DNA from: an uncultured Bacteroidales bacterium
Lineage (GTDB): Bacteria > Bacteroidota > Bacteroidia > Bacteroidales > F082
DNA: 5,060 bases
NCBI GenBank assembly: GCA_937884015.1
Contig: CALGBV010000324.1
Location: 1 to 5,060 of the forward strand
Direction: 5' to 3'
Shown: piece after piece, positions 1 through 5,060 of the stretch
Position numbering within the stretch: position 1 is the stretch's first letter
Layout: each line of letters starts with the position of its first letter
Notes under the pieces: generated by a model
What the model was told of the DNA's origin: nothing
Seen by the model: only the letters and a program-made list of their open reading frames with translations
The model's database searches: none
Made by a program: the position numbers and the translations under genes

Positions 1-728
1 TACCTGGTATGCCACCAGCAGTACCTATGTCAAACGAAGAAGATGTGCCATCGGCAAAGGAATTCATTGCTAACTGTATTGAATATGTTAATGCAAATGG
101 CAGCTTCAAGAATGATTTGGAAACAATTATCAAGGATGAAATCGCCCCCTTGATTGGTGATATGAGACGCATTGTCTCAACAGACAAAGCTGAGCGGACA
201 GAGGGAGAGAAACTTTGTCTGGCATTGGTCAAAGGATATTCTGACAAGATAGATGATTGTGATTGTGACAATGACGAAGGTTATAAGGTTGGCGATGTCT
301 TCACTTTTGCTGCTGGGTATCTTGCGTTGTATTCGGACAAAAAAGATTCATCTCTTTTACATTCGGGCAAGAAAGATCTTGCCATGGAATTTCTGAAAGA
401 AAGGGAAGCCGTTGCATTTACGCTGACGGTGGAGGCAATAGATGATTATTGGAATGGCAATATTGAGGATGCATACGCCAAGTTGTCAAAGGTGTGTGCG
501 GACGATGATCTTATTGATCCGGCAAGTTTGTGTCTCGTTCCGCTTGTTAGTCTCTATGGCTATTTATTGGAGAAAGCTGGATATGAATTTGAATTGTCAT
601 TCAATTTCATGCCTTTCAGCGACATGTTGGAGGATTATCAATTTGAATTGGAAAGCCATAGGGAATCAACTCCTTCTATTTCCTGGTCCGAACGTGACTT
701 AAAATTGCTGAATTGTTTGGAGAAATAA
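1..728 (+). CDS. C-terminal part of an unrecognised acidic protein (5' end outside window)
   Basis: I do not recognise this protein. The frame is open to the left edge, with Pro and Gly codons before the ATG at 9. The first residues, PGMPPAVPMSNEED, look like a proline-rich linker rather than a start, so the gene probably enters from outside and the visible 239 residues are its C-terminal region. Another ATG at 27 is possible. Numbering from the ATG at 9, the body is mostly helical in character: amphipathic stretches lie near residues 16-55, a cysteine/aspartate-rich acidic loop (DDCDCDNDEG) near 82-91, and paired helices with a TPR-like look near 140-195 (AIDDYWNGNIEDAYAKLSKV). No signal peptide, transmembrane segment or catalytic motif was seen. 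It ends at TAA 726-728, 61 bp before the next gene. A helical scaffold or interaction domain behind a flexible linker is only inference. The reading frame is sound; the function is unknown. Confidence 0.75.
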   Translation, partial: PGMPPAVPMSNEEDVPSAKEFIANCIEYVNANGSFKNDLETIIKDEIAPLIGDMRRIVSTDKAERTEGEKLCLALVKGYSDKIDDCDCDNDEGYKVGDVFTFAAGYLALYSDKKDSSLLHSGKKDLAMEFLKEREAVAFTLTVEAIDDYWNGNIEDAYAKLSKVCADDDLIDPASLCLVPLVSLYGYLLEKAGYEFELSFNFMPFSDMLEDYQFELESHRESTPSISWSERDLKLLNCLEK

Positions 729-753
729 TTCTGAATTTTTCGCAAAAAGTTTC

Positions 754-759
754 TATATT
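754..759 (+). promoter_or_regulatory. Possible -10-like box before the small membrane protein gene
   Basis: The 61-bp gap between the first two genes is A/T-rich and holds TATATT at 754-759. CTGAAT at 731-736 lies 17 bp upstream but matches a -35 hexamer at only three positions. An inverted pair TTTTT-CGC-AAAAA at 736-748 is too short to call a terminator. The box would place transcription start roughly 20 bp before the ATG at 790. It differs in type from the TAnnTTTG box of the ATPase gene further right, so this assignment is weak. Confidence 0.3.
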
Positions 760-789
760 ATGGGGTAAACAATAAAACTGCAATTCATC

Positions 790-1020
790 ATGAATGATTA
801 TCTGATTGTATTTATCATCATCATTTACCTCGCAGTCGGCACCTTTGTCGACATTTGGATGAACGAAAACTATTTTGACGCCAAGTTGCCCGAAGGAAAG
901 AATTCAGACGACGAAGTCTGGCGAGCCGTTTTGTGGCCAATCCTGCTGCCGTTTGTATGGCATTTAGTAAGGCAGGCCAAGGAACCAGGACGGAAAACAG
1001 ACAACGATTGCAAAAGATAA
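790..1020 (+). CDS. Small inner-membrane protein with two hydrophobic segments
   Basis: This 76-residue protein is not recognised at family level. Residues 4-20 form a strongly hydrophobic helix (LIVFIIIIYLAVGTFV). A polar loop follows (about 21-42, rich in Asp, Asn and Glu), then a second hydrophobic, tryptophan-rich stretch at about 43-60 (VWRAVLWPILLPFVWHLV), and a charged, basic tail that ends in CKR. This is consistent with a two-helix hairpin in the cytoplasmic membrane with both ends in the cytoplasm, since positive charges cluster after helix two. It starts at ATG 790, 61 bp after the preceding stop, and the WG-repeat gene begins 51 bp downstream in the same frame. Small membrane partners are common near accessory genes, but no specific role can be read from the sequence. 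The composition makes a chance frame unlikely. Confidence 0.7.
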   Translation: MNDYLIVFIIIIYLAVGTFVDIWMNENYFDAKLPEGKNSDDEVWRAVLWPILLPFVWHLVRQAKEPGRKTDNDCKR

Positions 1021-1071
1021 CGTTGTTTTACCTCTATAAGCTGTTGCACCAAATTCCTGCGGCTCCGGTTC

Positions 1072-1659
1072 ATGGATTTCACGGAAACCTTGGTATCATC
1101 CGGTCCGTCAAAAGAGGCAAACCCTGACGATGCCAGCTGTTGTATGGCATGTGTGGCAAAGCGCGACAAATGGGGCCTTATCGACAAGACAGGCAAGATC
1201 ATTGCCAAGCCTCAGTTTGATGACATAAGCTTTTTTTCCGAAGGCTTGGCTTGTGTCGAAATCAACGACAAATATGGCTTTATCGATACGACTAGCCAAT
1301 TCGTCATCAAACCGCAGTTTGACGATGCGCGCAGTTTTTCCGAAGGCCTGGCCCTTGTGGAAATGCGTGGCAAATACGGCTTCATCGACAAAACGGGGCA
1401 ATTCGTTATCAAGCCACAGTTTGATGATGCCTGGAGTTTTTCTGAAGGCTTGGCCCGTGTGGTAATGGACGACAAATATGGCTTCATCGACAAGACGGGG
1501 CAATATGTCATTGAACCTCAGTTTGAGGATGCATACGATTATAGTGAAGGCTTGGCTGCTGTTGAAATTGATGAGGAAGTCGGTTTCATCGACATGACAG
1601 GGAAAGTCGTTATCAGACCTCAATTTGATGATTCGAGGGATTTCTTTAAAGTGGAATAA
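1072..1659 (+). CDS. WG-repeat protein (five repeats)
   Basis: The protein (195 residues) consists mainly of WG-type beta repeats, recognised from the recurring pattern K(W/Y)G(F/L)IDxTGxxxxxPQFDDxxxFSEGLAxV. Units begin at nucleotides 1168, 1270, 1372, 1474 and 1576, exactly 102 bp (34 residues) apart. The fifth unit stops after 27 residues with SRDFFKVE, and its aromatic-Gly pair has become Val-Gly. The segment before unit 1 (NPDDASCCMACVAKRD) looks like a decayed half unit. WG repeats are generally thought to mediate binding; no enzymatic motif is present, and there is no signal peptide or membrane segment. ATG 1072 is the first ATG in a frame open since the stop at 1018-1020. ATG 1144, just before unit 1, is an alternative start giving 171 residues. 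Codon third positions are richer in G/C than in the genes downstream. The family call is firm; partner and role are unknown. Confidence 0.88.
   Translation: MDFTETLVSSGPSKEANPDDASCCMACVAKRDKWGLIDKTGKIIAKPQFDDISFFSEGLACVEINDKYGFIDTTSQFVIKPQFDDARSFSEGLALVEMRGKYGFIDKTGQFVIKPQFDDAWSFSEGLARVVMDDKYGFIDKTGQYVIEPQFEDAYDYSEGLAAVEIDEEVGFIDMTGKVVIRPQFDDSRDFFKVE
1168..1656 (+). repeat. 102-bp tandem coding repeats of the WG protein
   Basis: There are four full 102-bp units (1168-1269, 1270-1371, 1372-1473, 1474-1575) and a partial fifth of 81 bp (1576-1656). They show no spacing variation. Units 2, 3 and 4 are the most alike at DNA level, sharing long stretches such as those encoding YGFIDKTGQ and SFSEGLA. 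This suggests recent duplication by unequal exchange or slippage. Confidence 0.85.
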
Positions 1660-1671
1660 TCTTCCAATAAC

Positions 1672-1779
1672 ATGTTTTGGCGCAATTACATAAGAAAGAA
1701 TAAAATCACTAAATCATACAGAAAACCATTACATCATCACGGAAGAATGAACGTCAGGCGACAAGTTAAAAAAAGATAA
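1672..1779 (+). CDS. Very basic 35-residue reading frame with HHHG motif
   Basis: A short frame starts at ATG 1672, 12 bp after the WG-gene stop and in the same frame, and ends at TAA 1777-1779, 13 bp before the 402-residue gene. About 13 of its 35 residues are Lys or Arg and three are consecutive His. Its C-terminal half, SYRKPLHHHGRMNVRRQVKK, matches residues 17-36 of the broken gene at 3020-3524. Between the two DNA copies the five differences give Y/F, K/K synonymous, R/R synonymous and Q/K, the pattern expected if this frame is or was translated. It could be a genuine small basic, possibly nucleic-acid or metal-binding peptide, or a duplicated fragment of the broken gene fused to an unrelated start. 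A fragment is at least as likely as an independent gene. Confidence 0.4.
   Translation: MFWRNYIRKNKITKSYRKPLHHHGRMNVRRQVKKR
1712..1767 (+). repeat. Direct repeat copy 1 (56 bp; partner at 3066-3121)
   Basis: This 56-bp segment matches 3066-3121 at 51 positions, with an uninterrupted 35-bp identity at 1726-1760 versus 3080-3114. The mismatches are at 1718, 1719, 1725, 1761 and 1762. The offset is 1354 bp and the orientation is the same. In both copies it is coding for the peptide around RKPLHHHGRMNVRR. It lies just before the 402-residue gene. Confidence 0.93.
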
Positions 1780-1792
1780 ATTACATAAAATT

Positions 1793-3001
1793 ATGGCATA
1801 CACGGCAAGACACAAGTTCAGCGATAAGCTTTTAGATTTGTTGACTGAAAAACCAATTCAGTTTTTCTATCAAAAAAATAGCAAACGCAAGGTGAACTAT
1901 AAGGTTAGTGTGACAGATAATGGACTTGAACTCAGAAGAGCAACAAGTAAAGGAGAATATCCCGATAAGGCGGGATATAAGTGGTTCGTTGAAGGAAATC
2001 TGGATTTGGAGACGATAGACAAGGTCCTTGATGTCGTGAACGAAGACTTCAATAACAAGCGTACATGCAATAGCGCTGATCCACGTGTTGAGAAATTCAA
2101 GGTACAGTATTATTCCTTCTTCTTTAATTATGGTGAAGAATATGCAAGTTATCTTTTGGAAGAACCAGAATCGTTTCTAGAAAATGTTAGGGTAAGGGAA
2201 AAATATGCAAATGAAGATGGCGATGCATGGGAAGATGTCGAATATAAGCGAGATGTCGACGAATGGGTGTGTTGGAGTATCAATTCGGAAGATATCTATG
2301 AATATGTGGCGGAACAAATGATTTGTGACGATGATTCGGAACGTGAAGAGGGCCAGTATGGCAGTGACGAATTTGAAGAACTGGTAGGGAAGGCCGGTGG
2401 AAAAGAGATGAACTATTTTTGTGGTGGCATTGCTAGGCTGATTAAGAGTTGCGTCGGTTATGTAGAAGGTTATTATGGCGCTATCGGATTGCGGTTCGAT
2501 CACCGTTTTTACAGGCAATTCAAGGATTTTGATGAGTATAAAGGAGCAATTAACCCTAATAAAGACATACCGGATTCTGAGCCCATGGTGGAAGGTCTGT
2601 GGTATAGCTTGCTATCAATCGGTGATACTCCTGACAGCATTGCCGATAATATTTCTATTCGGGAGGATGATTTTGCATTTGTGGAATCGATAGAAGAACG
2701 CCAGTCTGATTTAGCCTGGAATTGGAATAAGGTGTGCTGTGATGCTATTGCGAAAATCAATAAAGAACTAGGTCCGGACGCTGTTTTTTTTACTTATGCC
2801 GACTATGAAAACTGTGTGGCAGAGTATGTAGTAGGCAAAAAGACCTTTGCAAGTTGGTTCAGCAAGAAGTATCCCGAAACGGATCTCAAATCATGGCTTA
2901 TTGAGAACATCGTCAATAAGGACGGATTATATTACGACCGCAGCTATTGTACCCGTCTTTCATTTGAAGAATGGTGGAAAACTTTTGAATCAGAAAACTA
3001 A
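1793..3001 (+). CDS. Unrecognised acidic 402-residue protein between direct repeats
   Basis: I do not recognise a family. The protein is soluble-looking, acidic and rich in Tyr, Trp and Phe, with no signal peptide or membrane helix. The N-terminal 1-75 is mixed (basic patch KNSKRKVNYK near 28-37, then a probable beta segment with GYKWFVEG at 61-68). A central region of about 130-200 is strongly acidic (ANEDGDAWEDVEYKRDVDEW, later DDDSEREEG). The middle has GGIARLIKSCVGYVEGYYGAIG near 211-232. The C-terminus is helical, with tryptophans in SWLIENIVNKDG and FEEWWKTFE. No Walker, nuclease or protease motif was seen. ATG 1793 follows an A/T-rich leader, and the stop at 2999-3001 is 18 bp before the start of the broken gene, so an operon is likely. 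It sits entirely between two near-identical 56-bp direct repeats. The frame is certainly coding; the function is unknown. Confidence 0.85.
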   Translation: MAYTARHKFSDKLLDLLTEKPIQFFYQKNSKRKVNYKVSVTDNGLELRRATSKGEYPDKAGYKWFVEGNLDLETIDKVLDVVNEDFNNKRTCNSADPRVEKFKVQYYSFFFNYGEEYASYLLEEPESFLENVRVREKYANEDGDAWEDVEYKRDVDEWVCWSINSEDIYEYVAEQMICDDDSEREEGQYGSDEFEELVGKAGGKEMNYFCGGIARLIKSCVGYVEGYYGAIGLRFDHRFYRQFKDFDEYKGAINPNKDIPDSEPMVEGLWYSLLSIGDTPDSIADNISIREDDFAFVESIEERQSDLAWNWNKVCCDAIAKINKELGPDAVFFTYADYENCVAEYVVGKKTFASWFSKKYPETDLKSWLIENIVNKDGLYYDRSYCTRLSFEEWWKTFESEN

Positions 3002-3019
3002 TCAACAATACGATAAAAA

Positions 3020-3524
3020 ATGGAAAAGGATGAATCAAATTTGGTTTTCTCGGCGAAGGTTAATGAATCATTTAGAAAGCCATTACATCATCACGGAAGA
3101 ATGAACGTCAGGCGGAAAGTTGGCAAGGCCAGCATACTGCACCTATCTTGTCCCGGAAATAAAGCCAACTGACCGTGTTTCGGAAGAAAACGGATTGCTT
3201 TCAGAAAATGAACAGCAAGGAGATGAAGGAATGATGGATTTTTGGAAGGAAATCCACACGCATCAGCCTGTCAAGAAGCCTGAAATACACCGACCAATCA
3301 AATGGAACATTTAGGGATATGGCCGAATTCTTTTCCATGTATTTTGACAAGTTCTACACCATTCTGCCTAAATATTGTCCTTTCCAACCAGATATGGTTG
3401 ATATTACCATTGAAGATATTGACCCTGAGCGATAAGGAAAAAGAGCGACTGCAAAAGCATAATACAAGAAGACAATCCTTTTGCCAGAATTATTGACAAC
3501 GTAAAGACTTGGAATAATTCCTGA
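3020..3524 (+). pseudogene. Multiply frameshifted gene, about 166 residues if restored
   Basis: No single frame is long, but protein-like sequence continues across frames. ATG 3020 starts MEKDESNLVFSAKVNESFRK and runs to about 3148 (formal stop TGA 3170-3172). The signal then moves to frame 0 (3150-3311: PEIKPTDRVSEENGLLSENE, then GMMDFWKEIHTHQPVKKPEI), to frame 1 (3313-3423: RDMAEFFSMYFDKFYTILPK, then PFQPDMVDITIEDID), to frame 2 (3425-3463: LSDKEKERLQKHN) and to frame 0 (3465-3521: QEDNPFARIIDNVKTWNNS), ending at TGA 3522-3524. Dropping one base near each of 3149, 3312, 3424 and 3464 would restore 166 codons. All four shifts go the same way, by one extra base; three fall at short runs (tt, ttt, ccc). 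The family is not recognised; residues 17-36 share the HHHG motif with the small frame at 1672. Decay is the simplest reading; sequence errors are the main alternative. Confidence 0.65.
3066..3121 (+). repeat. Direct repeat copy 2 (56 bp; partner at 1712-1767)
   Basis: This is the second copy of the 56-bp repeat, lying inside the 5' part of the broken gene (codons for about residues 16-34). It extends the match on both sides of the 35-bp perfect core 3080-3114. Together with copy 1 it brackets 1768-3065, which contains the complete 402-residue gene and the start of the broken one. Confidence 0.93.
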
Positions 3525-3593
3525 TTTTACAAGTAAAAAACATGGAATAATTCCCGATTTTAAGAAGAAAAACGCGGAATAATTCCCGATTTT
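3511..3593 (+). repeat. Three tandem palindromic units upstream of the ATPase gene
   Basis: The 18-bp core GGAATAATTCCYGATTTT occurs at 3511-3528, 3544-3561 and 3576-3593, with start-to-start spacings of 33 and 32 bp. Each begins with GGAAT-A-ATTCC, a perfect inverted repeat around one central base. Between cores 1-2 and 2-3 lies a similar A-rich linker (AAGTAAAAAACAT and GAAGAAAAACGC). The spacing is close to three helical turns, which would put all three palindromes on nearly the same face of the DNA. The third unit ends next to the likely -33 region of the ATPase promoter. A binding site for a dimeric regulator, possibly the product of the downstream gene, is inference; RNA hairpins are an alternative. 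Confidence 0.85.
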
Positions 3594-3594
3594 C

Positions 3595-3624
3595 TTTCTT
3601 TTCCGGAAGAAATATGTATTTTTG
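3595..3624 (+). promoter_or_regulatory. Bacteroidota-type promoter of the ATPase gene
   Basis: TATTTTTG at 3617-3624, followed by C, fits the TAnnTTTG -7 element of Bacteroidota sigma factor ABfr-type promoters. A TTTC at 3595-3598, 18 bp upstream, is a fair match to the TTTG -33 element. The start site would fall near 3631, leaving a leader of roughly 27 bp to ATG 3658. The spacer also contains the perfect 8-bp palindrome TTCCGGAA at 3601-3608. Confidence 0.6.
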
Positions 3625-3657
3625 CAGCCGGAAAATCAAGCAAATAGGGGTCGAAAT

Positions 3658-5037
3658 ATGCTTTATAGGAAATATGCAAGTAGAATTGAAGACTTTTTGA
3701 GTAGTCAGCAACATAAGATACTGCTGGTCAATGGGGCGCGTCAGATAGGCAAGTCTTATTTGATACGCTATGTGGGCAAGAAACTTTTTAAGTATTATGT
3801 TGAGATTAACTTGAAAGAAGACAAGGAAGGCGATGCGCTGTTTGCCAAGGTGAAAAGTCCCGATGATTTATACCTGTTTCTTGGCTCCATTGCGGGCAAC
3901 AAGCTTGACAAGAAGGAGAACACGCTCGTCTTTTTAGATGAAATCCAGAGTTATCCGCATCTTTTGACCATGCTCAAATTCCTGAATCAAGAGCAACGCT
4001 ATACTTTTATTGCAAGTGGCTCGCAACTCGGAGTCGCACTTGCTCAAACGCCATCGGTTCCAATCGGAAGCATCTCGGTTGAAGAAATGTATCCGCTTGA
4101 CTTTGAAGAGTTTCTTTTGGCGATGGGATGTGGTGCAGACGTGATAGCTGCGGTAAAAGACAAGTTTGCCAATAAGGAACCCTTGAGCGAATCGTTGCAC
4201 GATTATTTTCTCAAACAATTCAAACTTTATATTCTAATCGGTGGATTGCCCGAAGCCATCAATGCCTTCATCGCAACCCGTAACATAGCTAATGTCAGAA
4301 AGATTCATAGAGATATTCATGGATTGTATCGCATAGACGCATCTCAATATGATGAAGAACATAAACTTGTCATTCGTCGTATTTATGACATGATTCCGTC
4401 AAATCTTGAAAACAAGAAAAAGCGGCTGGTTGTAAAGAATATAGAGGAAACAAAAGGACACAAGCAATTCTCGGATTATGCTGACGAGTTTGACTATCTG
4501 ATTAATTCCGGCATAGCCTTGTCGGTACAGGCCATCAGCAATCCTCACTTTCCATTGGCAGAATCGGAACAGAAAAACTTGCTGAAACTTTATCTCAATG
4601 ATGTAGGCTTGCTGACCTATCTGCTATACGACAAAAACATCAACGCAGTGATGCACGATGAATTAAGTGTCAACCTTGGAACCGTCTATGAGTCTGTTGT
4701 TGCCCAGGAATTGCATGCACACGGTCACACACTCCACTATTACGACAACAAGAAGAAAGGTGAAGTCGATTTTCTCATCGATGATTTCGACCATCTTGAG
4801 GCCTTGCCATTGGAAATCAAGTCTGGAAAGGATTATAAGATTCATAGTGCACTCGATAATTTCTTGGAAACACCATCATATAACATCCACAATGCAATAG
4901 TTTTTAGCAACGAACGGAATGTTGTGGTGGAAAATGGAATTACCTATATGCCCATCTACTATTCGATGTTCATTAGCCGTGATGCAAATGACGACCAGCA
5001 ATATGTCATACCGGAAATACCTGTGCCGGAAATTTGA
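3658..5037 (+). CDS. AAA ATPase with DUF4143-type and PD-(D/E)XK-like C-terminus
   Basis: The 459-residue protein belongs to the AAA_14/DUF4143 ATPases, by motif recognition. Walker A is GARQIGKS at residues 26-33. Walker B is LVFLDEIQ at 90-97. A sensor-like ASGSQLG lies at 119-125, followed by the family's conserved stretch EEMYPLDFEEFLLAMG. The C-terminal third carries YESVVAQEL (344-352), GEVDFLI (368-374) and LEIKSGK (385-391). This spacing fits a PD-(D/E)XK nuclease-like core with E345, D371, E386 and K388. ATP hydrolysis is expected; nuclease activity and target are not established for the family. No membrane segments were seen. ATG 3658 is chosen because the upstream TTG at 3622 lies inside the -7 promoter box. 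Length is usual for the family and all key residues are present, so it appears intact. It has its own promoter and palindromic array and is probably not part of the upstream operon. Confidence 0.92.
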   Translation: MLYRKYASRIEDFLSSQQHKILLVNGARQIGKSYLIRYVGKKLFKYYVEINLKEDKEGDALFAKVKSPDDLYLFLGSIAGNKLDKKENTLVFLDEIQSYPHLLTMLKFLNQEQRYTFIASGSQLGVALAQTPSVPIGSISVEEMYPLDFEEFLLAMGCGADVIAAVKDKFANKEPLSESLHDYFLKQFKLYILIGGLPEAINAFIATRNIANVRKIHRDIHGLYRIDASQYDEEHKLVIRRIYDMIPSNLENKKKRLVVKNIEETKGHKQFSDYADEFDYLINSGIALSVQAISNPHFPLAESEQKNLLKLYLNDVGLLTYLLYDKNINAVMHDELSVNLGTVYESVVAQELHAHGHTLHYYDNKKKGEVDFLIDDFDHLEALPLEIKSGKDYKIHSALDNFLETPSYNIHNAIVFSNERNVVVENGITYMPIYYSMFISRDANDDQQYVIPEIPVPEI

Positions 5038-5060
5038 TTGAAAGGTAAATCAAAAAACGG

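Noticed and set aside
736..748. Intrinsic terminator after the first gene
   Set aside because: The inverted pair TTTTT/AAAAA has five A-T pairs, no G-C stem and no following T tract.
933..1127. A 64-codon frame overlapping the membrane protein and WG genes
   Set aside because: It overlaps two better-supported genes and has no recognisable composition or start context.
1108..1623. Long open frames on the minus strand opposite the WG-repeat gene (171 and 99 codons)
   Set aside because: They are openings created by the 102-bp periodic coding sequence; a period divisible by three keeps any stop-free antisense frame open. The plus-strand product matches a known repeat family.
3302..3496. A 64-codon frame starting at ATG 3302
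   Set aside because: Only its last part (LSDKEKERLQKHN) looks protein-like. The same bases in another frame give a more convincing segment (RDMAEFFSMYFDKFY), so it is explained as part of the frameshifted gene.
3020..3524. Programmed ribosomal frameshifting as the explanation for the broken gene
   Set aside because: Four separate +1 events without any shared slippery motif or stimulatory structure would be unprecedented for a bacterial gene of this size; decay or sequence errors are simpler.
3511..3593. CRISPR array
   Set aside because: There are only three units, the linkers between cores are short and similar to one another rather than unique spacers, and there are no cas genes nearby.
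3490..3714. Minus-strand 74-codon frame with repeated KIGNYSMFFTC-like peptides
   Set aside because: It is the translation of the palindromic repeat array and promoter, and 33 bp happens to equal 11 codons. The unit spacing of 32 bp between copies 2 and 3 breaks the peptide phase, which argues against selection as protein.

Overview
The window most resembles a member of the Bacteroidota or a related FCB-group bacterium. The ATPase gene at the right end has a TAnnTTTG-type -7 box directly upstream. Gene leaders are A/T-rich and lack clear Shine-Dalgarno sequences, and AAA/DUF4143 ATPases and WG-repeat proteins are common in this group. A Fibrobacter-type host is not excluded, because the leader of the small membrane protein has a TATATT-like box instead. 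No rRNA, tRNA, CRISPR array or transposase was seen. All supported genes are on the + strand.

Left part (1-1659): the C-terminal part of an unrecognised acidic helical protein that enters from the left edge; a 76-residue protein with two hydrophobic segments; and a protein built almost entirely of five WG-type repeats with an exact 102-bp period.

Middle part (1660-3524): a very basic 35-residue reading frame (1672-1779), an unrecognised acidic 402-residue protein (1793-3001), and a gene that only becomes visible when frames are joined. From 3020 to 3524 the coding signal passes through frames 2, 0, 1, 2 and 0. Removing four single bases would give one continuous protein of about 166 residues. 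This broken gene and the 35-residue frame share a 56-bp near-identical direct repeat (51/56). In both copies it encodes the motif S(Y/F)RKPLHHHGRMNVRR(Q/K)V, with differences that are synonymous or conservative. The two copies bracket the 402-residue gene, as in a tandem duplication or a recombinational cassette.

Right part (3511-5037): three copies of an 18-bp core, GGAATAATTCCYGATTTT, containing an 11-bp palindrome. They are spaced 33 and 32 bp apart and lead into a -7 box and an intact AAA ATPase with DUF4143-type and PD-(D/E)XK-like C-terminal features. The first palindrome forms the last codons of the broken gene, so repeats plus ATPase look like a discrete module abutting that gene. Genes 790 to 3524 are closely spaced and may be co-transcribed; the ATPase has its own promoter. 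The most notable signals are the multiply frameshifted hidden gene, the shared HHHG coding repeat around the 402-residue gene, and the helically phased palindromes before the ATPase.
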